From assembly GCA_905331475.1 (NCBI GenBank), contig CAJNYU010003635.1, positions 1 through 64,000 of the forward strand: a stretch of DNA of 64,000 nt, given 5' to 3'. This DNA comes from Rotaria socialis. Taxonomy: Eukaryota > Rotifera > Eurotatoria > Philodinida > Philodinidae. The position numbers and the translations under genes were made by a program. The notes under the pieces are model-generated. The model saw only the letters and a program-made list of their open reading frames with translations. It did not search any database and was not told where the DNA came from. Numbering within the stretch: the stretch's first letter is position 1; each line of letters starts with the position of its first letter. Shown in pieces: positions 27,467 through 40,829 of the stretch.

Positions 27467-27514
27467 CTATCTAGAAGTAAAAAAAACACAGAACAGAAAT
27501 ATGTTTTCTCTAAA
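27467..27514 (-). promoter_or_regulatory. Probable trans-splice acceptor between EXOSC2 and the phosphatase gene
   Basis: The 48-bp gap, read on the minus strand, is a pyrimidine tract ending TTTTTTTTACTTCTAG|ATAG-ATG. With no room for a promoter, this is best read as the acceptor for a spliced leader in a two-gene operon. Spliced-leader trans-splicing is known in rotifers; its use here is inference. Confidence 0.55.
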
Positions 27515-29282
27515 TTATTCTTCTTTCATATGATGAGAATAGGGATCAACTCCATTGCCTCCCGATACTCCTCCCACGCCGTTAATTATTCCCTTTTGTT
27601 GTTGTAAATGTTTCGAAATGGTTTGTATTATTTTCGGTTGTATTAAATCATCGATTTCATAATCCGATGAAAGTTCATAAATATCCATTATACTTGTATC
27701 GAAGATTTGTAAACCAAGTTGATTGAGAATTCGAATGCAATTACTTAAACGTACAATTGTTTTTCGAACATCAATACTAACAGATTCAATATTTTTCACA
27801 TAACCACCTGTATCAACAGAGTTGGTGTCTGACGCTGTTGATGCCGGTGGACATATCCATATGGAACCATTACAACCACGAATAACCGATGCACCACAGG
27901 GTAAGCTATGAAAATGATTTTTTGTACGTTTGACAAGCGATGAACGAACATGTACTAAGATTCCTTCACCTAATTTTCCATAACGTAAATTACGAGTTTG
28001 AAGTGCTAAAGTGCCATCTTGATAGATTTGTTGAATTTCAGCAGAAAATAAATCACCTTCCTATGCAGAAAAAAGAATATCAAATTAATATTTCATGAGA
28101 CACTATACATTGAAACAACGGGTGACGAATAAATAATGAGATGATTCGGTAGTCATAAAATGGTCTATGCATGTTTCAAAAAGCAATTATCTGATTGAAT
28201 TACACGTGTATGCAGGCAGTCCAACAAGAAGAAACTAGAGAACTAATAGATTTACTAAATAAATATTCATTCGAAGTGGTAATTTATGTTCTATATGAAA
28301 AATGGATGGTGAAGTTATCAAATTAGCATATATTGAGTATTAGTTTGAAGATAGTTGAGCATTGATAATTTACAACAGTAAACTTTTTTTTTCTAGAGAA
28401 TTATATTTTCTCTCTTCCTCTCTCGATTACGTAAGAGATATTTAAAAAAAAAAGAAATGCTTAGGTACGCTATATTTTTAATGACTACTCATTGATAATG
28501 GGTGGAGAGTAGAGCAGTGTCGTGCGAATACTTTGACTGAAGTATAATTATTAAGTTTTATCGAAATATTCTCAATGATGATGAATGTGCATACATATCA
28601 ACGTTTCTTACTTATTATGATACACATATCGATTTATAGGGAGAAAATTGTATCTAGAAAACTTTTGTTCTTAGTTGATCATTATTCAAGTCAATTTTCT
28701 AAGTTTACATTCTCAATGATAGTCATCTTTTTTTGAAGATACCATGAATAATATAAAACAGTTCTTTCAAATTGCATGTCGTGTCAATAAAAGCTTATTT
28801 TATGAAGTCAAACTCTTTGTTTTCTAAACGCTTCGTTATTAAGTGAAATGTTCTCATAAGACTTACAGAGGATTGAAAGTTAAAATAGATATATTTACCT
28901 TTAAATATTGTCGCATATTTCTTTCATCATCCTCTATACGTCGTCGATTTTCTCCACCCGGTAAATTAACTGAAGCTAACGGTAAATAAGCATCTAAACG
29001 TGATTGTATATCAACAACCCACCGACTCTGATCGACTTTAAGTACACGTCCAATAACGACATGGCCAACTTCACCCAAATAACGTGTATTTTCAATTGGT
29101 TCAACACATAACAATCGATCAACTTTATTAACAACACCAGCAATCGAAGCTTTCAAATGATTCCTAGTCGTATCCGAATAAGTACCATGGCCTCTCATAA
29201 AATTTGATGTATCATTAGTTAAAACTGTACCAGGAACAACCAATTGTTTTTGAATGGACGGATCAATTATTGAACTAGCCAT
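27515..29282 (-). CDS. EXOSC2: Exosome complex component RRP4
   Basis: Two exons (29282-28899 and 28060-27515) around an 838-nt intron give 310 codons, 309 residues. The N-terminal domain is VVPGTVLTND, FMRGHGTYSD. The S1 RNA-binding domain holds YLGEVGHVVIGRVLKVDQSRWVVDI, RLDAYLPLASVNLPGGENRRR, and continues through DLFSAEIQQIYQDGTLALQTR. The KH-like C-terminal domain contains GCNGSIWI, the RRP4 hallmark. The protein is a cap subunit of the RNA exosome, guiding RNA into the ring in nucleus and cytoplasm. The C-terminal Gly/Asn tail (GIINGVGGVSGGNGV) is unusual. It is followed at once by the phosphatase gene, with which it may be co-transcribed. Confidence 0.93.
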
Positions 29283-30509
29283 GAAAATAAGTATTTTGCG
29301 TACTTTTGTTTTTAATTAGATCAAATACTGAATCAAAATAAACTTCAGCACAAACATAGATTTACACAAACCGGAAAGCAAACCATACATGTGAGTTAGA
29401 TAAGTAAATAAATCAACAAAAATTTCATTGGTTAGAAAAGATGATCAATGATATCTGAGGCTGGGCGAAAAATATTAAAATAAAATCTTCATCTATGATA
29501 TTAAATGCTGTTTCAAAGTAAAAGCACATAATTAAAAATAGGTACAGTTATCAATACTTCTATGGGGATGTTGACTAATGACATCTATTATAGGCTGTGA
29601 CACGCCAACTTAATTTTCTAGAATACCACGATCAAATCAGTCGAACGAGCAACTATGATCTAGAAATTCTTTATCAGTCTAATCGCAACTGGAGAAAAAA
29701 TAATAAAACTGACATTAATTTAAAGTCAAGTACTTTCTCTTTCGGAATCACTTAAGAATAATATAAAATATTGATTCACTTCTAATATTTCAATAAACAA
29801 TTAGTAATTGGCCTGAAATAACCAAGGTTGAAAGAAGAGGACGACGACAACGAGTGGGTGTCGCAATCATTTATAATGAGAGAATTTCTTTTCTTCGAAG
29901 AGAGTTTCAAGTCTGATTGGAAATAGGAAAAAATCTCCTCTGATTACAAGAATGAAACGTGATTTCCGCGATTCTGAAAAACTAAAATCTTCTCCTTAGA
30001 TAAAATTCTTTTTGTACTGATATATAATATAATTTCTGCAATACTTGATTACCTCAATCTCAATGATAAAAATGTGTCAAAATAGATTTAAATGTTTTTT
30101 TTATCAAACAATCGACTAGACAGACGATTTCTAGCTAGACGCTCTATGTTGAGTCCGGAATCGGAACTAAAATTTTTTCTTACTGTTATTAATTAAAATA
30201 GCATTTCCGACTTCCGTTAGTTTTTAGAAATTTCGGAACTCTTACCAGGGTTCTATTTCAATCAACTTTCTGATCCAAGCATACAATTTATTGACGACCT
30301 TCTTCAACAACGAAAAATAAGAATAGCTATAATCATCACAAATAACAATAAACTATAAGTAAAACACATTAATTATTTATTTCCCTCAACAACAGATTTT
30401 ATTAATGTATACTCTCAAAACAAATAAGATCTCTAATATCTTATATCTACGTTATTTTTCACATACGACGAGCTCTTTCATGTACCATCAAATAGCACAG
30501 CAAACACAC

Positions 30510-30551
<42 letters not shown>

Positions 30552-30722
30552 CAAGCCTTTTTTTCAACTTAAAACAAACTATTATTTTTTTTTAAAAGAA
30601 AACAGATTCGGCACTCATAAATAGTATATATATATGTATATAATACAAGTTATTCATAAAAAAAACTAAACATTTTTCATAAATTAAAGTAAAAAATGAA
30701 GGCAAATGCACAATATTTTTGT
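29283..30722. other. Intergenic with a CA/TA microsatellite
   Basis: No gene seen. A dinucleotide tract, (CA)n then (TA)n, lies at about 30504-30551. Confidence 0.6.
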
Positions 30723-33700
30723 TTAAAAATGTTCGCGTGGTACGATTACATTAGCAATTGGCATAGTTGAACGACCATTTCCTGTTGAACCGTAGGCTTA
30801 AATTAAAATAATGAAAATATGTAGAAATTTGAGTTATTATACGCAATAAATATTTACAGGTTGATCGTTTTTTTGGTTGAGTTCTTGTTGTACGATTATT
30901 TGCTGTTGAATAAAATGGATCTATAATATTAAATTAATAAATGCAAAAAAAAGTAAAAATCTCTTATATTTTACCGCTAGCAGCTGGCTCGGGAGAAAAT
31001 GAATTCGTACGATGAAACTCAGTCGCTCGACTTTTAGATCCAGTTGGATCATTGATTGTCACAGTTTTTTTCGGTTTAACAGGAGTTATTTCGAGTCCAA
31101 ATGCGCTAGCAGTGTTCTCTTTAGATATAACAGGCTCATTAGAAACTACCGAGCCTATATTTTACAATCAGAATAGCTTATATGCTCTTGTTTCAAATTT
31201 ATCTTACCACTCCCTTCCATTAATTCTCTATGATGAAGATTGGCTCGCCGTTGTGCCGCTTTTGCAGCTATATCTTGCGTTTGTTTTCTTCGTTTCGATT
31301 TATTTTTCATAGGATCAGTTAAAACTGGTGTCAATGGTTCAATTGTAGGCTCATTGGACGGTGATGTTGCATGTAATTTACGACGTGTTGTATCATTTGC
31401 ATTTATTGGCATATCTACACTTTCAGAACTTAAACTAATCATAGAATTTCCTTTAGTTAATTGTGTTTTTAATAATTGTTCAAAATTGAAATGAGAATAT
31501 CCTGCAGATTTATTTGCTGCTTGTGTTAAATCTTGTCCTAAGTCATTATTATTGGTTTCATTATTAACACGAGTAAATAGATCATGATCAGACAGAGCAC
31601 GATATGAACTTATAGTTGACAATGGTTGATTACTACGTCTACCTTGACTATTTGGTAAATGAAAACTAGTTACGGATGTCGAGGCGCTTGTTAGATCTTC
31701 TTCAGTTATTTGTGTAAGAAAAGGTAGTGTTGATATTGTTGGTGGCTTAACATTAGCACCTGTTACGGAACGTGGCGAATGATCTAGAAAAGAATAGTAT
31801 TTATCAATGATCTAAAAAATCTCGCGGTTAATTATTCAATCATACTTTTAAGATCATGAATAAGTTGTCCTTCGTCAATATCCCGTGAATAAAGGTGATA
31901 AAGTTCTTCAAGGTCAGAAGGAACATGAATTTGATTATCTAGGATACAAGCAAAAAAAATGCATTATTGAATAATTAAAACTTCAAGAAAACTCTTAGCA
32001 TCCATTAAAAAACCACTTTTTAAAAATTTTCTTCATATGTACAATTTTTTTTTGTACATATTTTATGTTATAAAAATAAATTTTCTCAAGTACATGTGCA
32101 CCATATTCCGTCGTTTCTTTTTTTTTTGTTAAGTGCAAACTTGCTGGTGTTTTTTTTCTTTAAGAATCATCGGATTGTGGTACGTTTTCTTTAAACTCAT
32201 AATTGAAACCAAAAAAATGATTTACTATTTTTTTACCTTGAATAAGCCGTCTTTGTTGATAGATTAATGTATCGCATAGACTACGATGTTGTGACATACG
32301 TAATAATTGTAAATCTTTATGCTTAATTGAATAATCACGAGCAAAAATATCAGCTTGTAATTCAATGGTTTTCATTTCATATTCAAAATTTTGAGATAGT
32401 AATTTTAATAGTTCACGTTGTTCTTGGTTACTCATTTTTTTGGTTACTTTCTAAAATTTGAAAAACATAGGTTTTAGTCTTTTAGACGTTAATTTTCTCT
32501 CTCTCTACAAACCTCAAGTAAACGGCGAGCATCAGATTTAGATGTTTCAAATTCTTTTAATTGAGTTTTACGTTGTTTTTCTAATTTGGATCGTTCTTGT
32601 TCAATTACACGTAACTCTGCACGAGCTCTTTGTACATTAGATTCTGATGTTATATTGTCAAGATTTATTTCTTCAGGTGTTTTTTTACTATTTCGTGGAC
32701 TATTTTCTTTATTGGATTCATGACTACAGAATAACAAATGACATTGTTTTATATCTTTTTTACATCTATCACAATTCATTTCATCTTACTATTCAATAAC
32801 TGATTCATTACGTGTATATTCATGCAGAAGATCCATAAGACCATTATCGATGTGTAATAATGCTCGTCGAGCATCAATTTGTTTACGATAAGTTTGAAGA
32901 ATATTTTCTTTTAATTTTAAGCCTTCTTCAACACGGAGACGTTCATTTGTATTGCTATCTATTTAATCAAATAATGAGTAAATATATATATATACACACA
33001 TAGTTAGCGTCCGGAAAAAGAAAAACAGACTTGTTAGTTTAAAAAAGCAATTTAAAATTCTTTCTAAATAGCTAAGCAGGACAAGTTGTTTTTCTAGACA
33101 AATTTCTACCTCGATTTATGTCTGTGTGCTATCTCCAGGGTAAAAAAATAATTGAAAAAAACAAACATGATAATAGAAAAAACGTTATAAACCGAGACGT
33201 GATTATTAATGATGCTATAATTTATGAGCATGGGTTCTTTGTCTAATTCTTTTGATTTTAAAATAATAGAAAAACTACTGAATAAACTTTATTTAACCTT
33301 CAGTCAGCAATGAATATTTTCAATTCAATTCAATTCAAGAAATATGATTTAAAGAATAAATTCAAACATACCGCTTAGTCGACTAAATCGAGCTTCATTT
33401 GTTGTTGTTAAACGCATTTCAAGTTCCTCTCTTTGATCACGTAGCAATTGAACTTGATTGCGTAGATCTTGTATTATTTGTTGATATTGTGCTATATGAT
33501 ACGATACATCAATAACATTTCGACGTATCTAAATAACAAAATTATAATTAGTTAAGAAAAATCAATAGATAGACAAACTTTTGTTTTAATATATTTTGCT
33601 CGATCAGCATAATTAAGCGTATTACGGGATTCTTCAAAATGTACCGATGCAGGTGATATATGCGCAATCATAACTGTACGAGAATTTCCTCCAAGAGAAT

Positions 33701-35222
33701 CTTTTAATATACGTGTTAATTTACTATCACGGTAGTTCACATATTTTGTATTTCCTTTTTCACCTAAATTTAATATTGATTTTAGATTTTGTAATGAGAA
33801 AACAAAATTTTCTAAACATACTTAAGGCATTGATACAATTGCCCAAAGCGAGTAGTGAACGATTGATATGAGCACCTTTAAAATGAACAAAAAAATTTTT
33901 TTTTTTAATTTTTTATTAAAGCAAAATTATTAATTTCTTTTTATTTGTTTTCATAATAAAAATAGAAAAGTAATTTTTATTTATTGATTTTTAATTAAAA
34001 ACTAAAGTAAAATTTGCCTCGAAAAAAAAAGATTATTATTTCTTTGCTTTGCTTTTCTTTTCTGTGTATCCAAATAAATCGTACTTGTTAGGTTTCAAAA
34101 TAAATGCATACCTTCCATCATTCGTCTACCCGTATTTTGAGTTTGTGCTGCTCGTTCTGATCCAGCTAAGTCAATCATATAAAGTTTTGCTTAAAAATAA
34201 AATAAACATTGTTCTTTATTCAAAAACTAAAATAATCGAAATTTTTTAATTATACCAAATCGCACTTGTTCTGTATGTGATCTCGTAACATCACGTTGTT
34301 TAATATTAACTTGTAGTACAGCATGTGATCGTGATGAAGTTTTATTAGCTTTAGTTGGCTCTTGTGTACGTGCACGATTGCCTTTATGTAACATGTCCAT
34401 AACTTCTTCGGGGGTTTTAGCAATGATTTCACTAAGGCCAGCAACTTGTATTGTTCCTTTAGCATCTTCGCGTAATTCGAGAAAAGTCGAAGAAGAAGGT
34501 GTAAGTAAATCACGTATTAATTCATTATAGATTTCTAAGTATGACATTGACACTTGATACTCTCGTTGACCTTCAAATTTTTTTATTTCAACAAACAAGT
34601 CATGCAACGTACGATACATAACTCCAGGATTATTTTCTGTACCTAACATAGTATAAGTTTTTCCAGCTCCTATATAAAGCATAAATAGCAAGAAGAAAAA
34701 ATTTATTTACATATTCATGTTTTGAAATCTCTATACCGACCTGTAGCTCCATAAGCAAATACAGTTGCATTATAACCTTCTAGAACGCTGCTCAAAAGAA
34801 CTTGAGCTGTAGATGAATATACATCGTGTTGTCCAGCGCGAGCATCAGACACAACGTCAAACATATATTTACGTTCACGAGATCGATTAGCACGTAAAAT
34901 ATCATCATGATCTTCGTCTGGATCAAGCAAAACGACCATCTAGAAAATGAATTCACTTTTGAAAAACAATTAAAAACTAAAATTTCTATACATACATTAT
35001 CTTCAGCTACTTTATGAGCAATGATAGTTGCACCTTGAAGAATTTCATCTTCTGTCATGGGTCGAATACGGCATGCAACCTAGATAAAAGCAAAGAAGCA
35101 AACATTCAAGCAATCTAATCGAAAAATAAGTTCAGAATAATTACAGCAATTTGTTGTTCACCAGTGGGTAACAGTGGTAAAGGTGTTCCACCATTTCCAG
35201 TTTCTTTTAATAAACTAGTCAT
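30723..35222 (-). CDS. KIF19: Kinesin-8 family motor, KIF19-like
   Basis: Sixteen or seventeen exons. Motor exons: 35222-35145, 35079-34996, 34939-34741, 34669-34256, 34189-34112, 33875-33822, 33763-33579. Stalk and tail: 33528-33372, 32958-32812, 32754-32513, 32450-32237, 31938-31846, 31783-31208, 31154-30975, 30920-30858, 30796-30723. Total about 945 residues (human about 1,000). The P-loop [13 protein letters not shown] is split by an intron. Also seen: [13 protein letters not shown] (switch I), MIDLAGSER (switch II), [41 protein letters not shown]. The neck [16 protein letters not shown] and the later [16 protein letters not shown] match KIF19 specifically. KIF19 walks to microtubule plus ends and shortens cilia. 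Between 32812 and 32754 the frame carries tandem stops (32786-32791); I treat this as a 57-nt intron with a poor acceptor. The tail is Ser/Thr-rich and basic. Confidence 0.9.
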
Positions 35223-37894
35223 TATCTAATTCTACACGTTAATTAGCCTGTATCCAATATCATGTGAAGAAAAAGAAAACAAATTCTTATTCTAAAACAA
35301 AAACAAAAAAATGGTACAGAACTCTTTGTTTGTTTTTATACATCTGAATATATCTATAGAGATTTATCAATATGAATCAAATTTCCACATAAATTCGTAA
35401 TCTTTCTATATCATAAATACGCGTCATAGGCATGTATTTATGACGAAGAGTTTATAGAATTAATAATAAAATGATGATGTTCGTCATGAACGTAAAATCT
35501 ATCATCAAGCACTCATTCGCATTCTTGCTAGCTTACTACTGTTTTTACCTTATCTTCTTCATTTTTGTTCCGTTCGGTTCTCAGGAGTCTAGTGCAAGAT
35601 CCAAATTAGAAAAACAACGTAAAACTCAATTAAAAGAATTTGAAACATCTAAATCTGATGCTCGCCGTTTACTTGAGGTTTGTAGAGAGAGAGAGAGAGA
35701 GAGAGAAAAAGAAAATGAAAAAAAAAGTAGAGCGAGAGAGAACTTTCTTTTCAACCCAGACAAATTCACGCACGGAAAAACAATTAAATTGAAAAAAAAG
35801 AAAAAAAATCAAAAGAAAAGAAAAAGTGCCATTCTCATACGTCATTGGAATATTCTTTTTCTTTTACTTTCGAACATAAGAACCGCTATTATTGCAATGT
35901 TGGGAAATTGAAGAGAGAGAAGAAAAAAGAAAGAGTTTTGTAATATGCTTATTGTCACCTTATTGCCGTCGGTAACGTGGACGACACTATAAGAGCATTA
36001 AAAGGAAAAAAAGAGAATTGAAAGAGAAACGACAACTAACTATGCCAACAACAACGATTTTGATTACATCTTAATTCGAAACAAATAGAAAAGAATTTCT
36101 ATGGATTCGTATGTTGTGTGTTGACTATTACGGCGTCAATGTTTTTTTTCTTCGATGACAAGTGAAAAATCATCCGTCAAAAAAAAACAAGTATATAAAT
36201 TGATCAGTTTTGTAAACAATATACTTACAATTTGATTTGATTTTCAACGTTCTTATTTTCATTTGTGTGTTTCTTTTTCTATATTATTTTTCGAATATAC
36301 TCAACAATCCACAACAATATTATGAAAAGGATAGTTTTATTTAAAAAAAAGATCTACCGTACTGAGGATTGTTTGTTGACAATCAAAGCATAAGAAGAAA
36401 ATAAAACTGTAGTTATATGATGTTAGTAATTATGAATGCAATATGTGTACTACATAAAAAAAATAGAAACCTTCATCGGAGTTCTCGTTTGTAAACACAT
36501 CTTTGATTTTCGAACGTCCTTGAACATAATTTTAATTATGTAATGGCGAACTCTACGGACAAATAAATAAAATGAACTGAAAGAAAACATGACACATGAC
36601 AGCTACTTCTCCATAAATGAATAATTCATCTATTTTCAATGTTTATAAAAAAATTAAAATAAGCCAGCAAAAGAAAAAAAAGAGAGTCATTGTGCAACCA
36701 TAAACATGATTTACATTATTTCGGTTATAAAACAAATGCAACATTATTTGTGCAAGATAAGACAAGAGCAAGTTTTTTTCATCATTCTAGGCTTTAAACG
36801 TCAACACAACAACAAAAAGATAATAATATACAATGAGACTTTTTATTCAATTCTATAGTACTACTTTCACTACGGATATTTCCACTTAAAAATTTTTCGG
36901 AACAGAGAAAATTAAAAACTTCAAAAATTTTAGTAGCCGCCGTCAAAACTTAAAATACTCTTACTATTGTCGTTGCCAATCAACACAACGATTTACATCC
37001 CTATTTATAAACCTATTTCAATATAAATATAGTCTTTTCCATACTATAGAAAAATTAACTTCAATAAGAAGTTAAGAGTCTTACTCAATTTGCAATTGAA
37101 TGAACGCAGAACATGTAAAAAAAATTGACACGATCTTGTAAAACGGTTGATTAGTTCAATTTCATGAAGTGCGATCCGGTATGAAAATAGTCGTTCACTA
37201 TTGATAAAAATAATCTAACATGATTTGTATCGATTGTTATATATAAAATGTTCGTTGTAAGGTTACTTTTGTTTTATTTTGAAAATTAATCCGGCTTTTG
37301 CTGACGTGTACATAAACTAAATACACATTGGATATTTCATCATCGTGTTTCACTGTAAACATTAATGATGAATAATACTCGCGATCGTTATAGAACTTTT
37401 AATGCTTAAAGTTCAACAAAGAAAATTGCAATTCATCAAGCAAATAAAATAATATTATTTACTGATTTTTTTAATTTACCTGGGAGAAACAGCAATAGTT
37501 TCCGAGCTGAGTTTCAGTTTAAACTAAGTTCTATTTTCGCTCGTTGACAAATACAAAATATATTCGATCGAAATTCAGAATTTTTGAAATATCGGTTAAA
37601 AATACCCGTTAGCAATAAAAAAAAAAGGAATGAATGACGTTAGACAACTTACATCAATTGAAGTATCATCAATAGAATGTCAAATTCAGTTGTAAAACAG
37701 GTCGTTTTGTCTTTTCAAACTTCAAAAAAGAACCGATTACGTTTTTTCCTTTTTTTTTTCAAATCAATTTCAAACATACGAATATTTTATTTTCTATGCA
37801 TAAGAACAAACAAAATAAAATTATAACACAAGAACACATTTAAACAAGTTTATCTAATCTATGCAAAAATCACACAAAACAACAGTATTTAAGA
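35223..37894. other. Intergenic; holds a duplicated KIF19 exon piece
   Basis: No functional gene seen in 2.7 kb. The only recognisable item is an inverted copy of KIF19 coding sequence (about 35605-35705). Bases 35710-37894 are AT-rich with no supported frame. Confidence 0.5.
35605..35705 (+). pseudogene. Inverted duplicate of a KIF19 exon fragment with its donor site
   Basis: About 100 bp, virtually identical to the KIF19 exon end at 32500-32600 but on the opposite strand and 3 kb away. It encodes [18 protein letters not shown] and the residues after it, and continues into the intron start TTTGTAGAGAGAGA, where it merges into a longer (GA)n run. A longer open frame here is a by-product of the copied coding piece, not a gene. 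Confidence 0.8.
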
Positions 37895-38435
37895 TTATAG
37901 ATTTGATCGATATTCAATTTTACCAAGAATATTTGTATATGCTGTAGGTCGAGGTGGAACAGGTGGTGGAACTTGCATTGATGAGGCTTTTATTGGACTA
38001 TATGATAGACGTTTTGCTTCAATCTTTGTTGTTTCAATAAAATCATTCTCAGCAAGAGGTAATGAATGTCCTCGACGTAAATGATTTACACGTTTACACC
38101 AATACCACATGCCAATACTAACAAGAAATATGACAAAAACCGAGCCCAATGCAAATAGAATGATAAAATTCCAACCGAAGTCAACTGTAAAACTATTTTT
38201 ATTTGATGACGATGAAATATATGAGACCAACGAGGATCCATTTGTTGAACTGAAAGCATAAACAAACAAAAAAATAGTTCGTTTGTTAAGTTTTTAGTTC
38301 TGCATACTTTGTATTATTATTATTTTCAAATGATACATTTAATGGCATTAAATTTGTATCAATATCCATAATTAATGACGTATTTAATATCGGAAAATTT
38401 TGTTCTTCATTAACGCTTTCTCGAATAAAACGCAT
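37895..38435 (-). CDS. Single-pass membrane protein with an SH3-binding tail, unrecognised
   Basis: Two exons (38435-38308 and 38249-37895), 161 codons, 160 residues. The N-terminal part (about 80 residues) is Asn/Ser-rich with several N-x-S/T sites (NTSL, NVSF) and no clear signal peptide. One strong transmembrane segment follows (WNFIILFALGSVFVIFLVSIGM), then WYWCKR stop-transfer residues and a cytoplasmic tail with PPPVPPRPTAYTNI, an SH3-ligand motif followed by a possible phospho-Tyr. Topology outside-to-in is inferred. An acceptor (TTCTAG) lies 11 nt before the ATG, so the true start may be further upstream or this may be a leader acceptor. I do not recognise the family. Confidence 0.6.
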
Positions 38436-39800
38436 CGTTTTTCTTCCTAGAATGAAATGTTATGGCTATGGCGAATTTAAAAGATAAAACGTAAACGATT
38501 GCAACAATCACGTGGTGATTATATATATCATTTGGATTGTGTTCTCTGCTTGTGTCGCGTCATAACACACATGATCGATGGTTAAATCGCCATAGCATAT
38601 TCTTTATTTCTTACTTCGATGTATATTGAACACGTTTCGTAAAAATGAATTCTTTAAATAGATATAAAAGAGAAAAACAACAACACTAGAACATGCAACA
38701 TTTTAGCAAATTTTTTATATCACCCGATTAGATTCAACCTATAGTACTTTCGTGTGAGTTTCATCATCGGTGATTCTAACTATCGACCAGGCACATAATT
38801 ATTTATACTTTTCGTTTCACATCATTTCAAACATTTTTTATGTATTCGCAAAGTATTAAAACAAGACCAGAAATGTTCTTTTTATTGGGTGTCATAATTG
38901 TATGAGAATTTCATTATCTTTTCGCAATCGGTCATTACTGCTTAAACTATTAAGATAATGCGTATTAGTTGTTGTTGATTAAATAGTGAAGACTTACCAA
39001 TGTATATATATTCACTAAATGGTGAATGTGTTATATGTCTATGAAAATATCAAATAATCGTTCAAGATTCATCTTTTGATCAAAATCAATGTGTATTGTT
39101 TAGTCATCATCAGTAGACATGATAGTATTGCCTAAAATAAACGCTTTCCACAACTGCTTTTTTTATATAGAATCAATAAACAGCATCTATTCAATTCTAA
39201 CAATACAGAAATAGCTTTTTATCGGCGACAACATTTTAAATTTTGCTTTTAATAGAGCAAACATTTTTAGTCACGAATAATGATGACCTTTACATTTTTT
39301 TTAGACGACTAAAGTCACTCATAATTGTGTACAACGAACATGTTAGAAAATGAAAAAATATCTATAACGAAAAGTAGTTTTTATGACATTGTATGGAATA
39401 AAAGTCTCTTACAATTTTTAACCACAACAACAAATTATATGGTCAAGATACTTTTTTTTCATTAACCAATAATTTGATGATGTCTTGAAGATTTAAATTG
39501 ATTTTTATTTAGTTCAAATTCTATAAAAAAAAGTCTATTCGCTAGAGAAATGCTGATACAAGACGCTGATATAGTGTTTTATTTAAGGTACTTATAAAAT
39601 TCAATTTTAATGCGAATAAAAAAAGAACTATTTTACAGTATCGATGAGCTAATTATAAAACAGTGCTAGAAATAGAAAAGCCAGTAATTCTAGGAAATAA
39701 TTTTTTTTTCATTCATACGACGTGTCAACAAATGTTTTTAATGGGTCTGCGTTATCAACACATTCAGTAAGTCCTTGAGTTTTATCAATTGAGTAGAGTC
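38436..39800. other. Intergenic, no recognisable content
   Basis: AT-rich sequence between the small membrane-protein gene and the repeat block that begins near 39.8 kb. No supported frame or array. Confidence 0.5.
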
Positions 39801-39980
39801 AATATCTCTAAAGCGAACGGACGATATAGGGGTGTACATTCTCAATCTTAAATCAGATCCATTTTTCCTCTTTGAATTATTAGTTTTATTCCATGGGAAA
39901 GAGCACAAAATTCTGCATCGGCTCATATAAAAATATAGTTCGTAACTAAAAAATAGTTGAGCAATCAGCGGTATAAAGTC

Positions 39981-40638
39981 GAAAAACGGATTTAATATTC
40001 GCAGCATTTTCTATTTCTCAATAATTTTGGACAAACAAATTGTACAGTTAAAATCAGCATAAAATGTTGATCATAATTCACTATCTTCTTGCTCAGTTCG
40101 ATGAAAACGTTTTTTTTCGAAAAAATTTCGCTGTGGTCCCTCACAGGGATTTTTAAATATCAACATTTTTAATTTAGTCAAAAATATGTTGAAAATACGC
40201 ATTCGCCACAATTTAAGTAGAGTGATTCATTTTATTTGTCGCAGTAAGTTTCGATCATTCCAAAATCAATTGTTGAGGGATCAACTGGTCAAAAACTTCA
40301 AAGCGTCTACAGTTGGCTACTTCATAAATTCACTAGTTTAGACTGTTTTCTCAAGTGTCTGTGGTTTCCTAAACAAAAAGAACCATCATATCTGCGATCC
40401 CCGCTTCGGATCTTCTATCAATCAAAACTGTTTTGACTAAATTAAAAATGCTGATATTTAAAAATCCCTGTGGGGGACCCAAGCGAAAAGTTTTTCGAAA
40501 GAAAAAAACTTTTTCATCGAATTGAACAAGAAGATAATGAACTATGATCAAAATTTTATGCTGATTTTAATCATATAATTTATTTTTCCAAAATTATAGA
40601 GAAGTCGAAAATGCTGTCAATATTAAATCCGTTTTTCT
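39981..40638. repeat. Inverted repeat, arms about 205 bp, spacer about 245 bp
   Basis: The left arm (GAAAAACGGATTTAATATT to TAATTTAGTCAAAA) and right arm (TTTTGACTAAATTA to AATATTAAATCCGTTTTTC) are reverse complements with scattered mismatches. Each includes the AAAATCCCTGTG/CACAGGGATTTTT block. The spacer 40185-40430 is unique in this window. Confidence 0.75.
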
Positions 40639-40829
40639 TGAAACATAAAAAACAGAAAATATGCTTCTGTGACTTTTCTTCTCATCTTTTCTAGTTGAAC
40701 TGCTAGTATGTTGTAGAGAAAACAATTCTGAAGATCTTTGCCAACGGAAGTTTCATTGAATTTTGATTTTGATCTATGGTAAACGAACAAAATACTGAAT
40801 CAAGGTGATTCAGGAGATTCAATCCGACG

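Noticed and set aside
35471..35911. 146-residue plus-strand frame with a coiled coil
   Set aside because: Its coiled part is an inverted KIF19 exon copy; the rest is GA-rich low complexity.
39738..40007. Similar frames in two repeat copies (here and 44282-44494)
   Set aside because: Conserved only because the repeat DNA is conserved; no recognisable protein motif and different ends in each copy.
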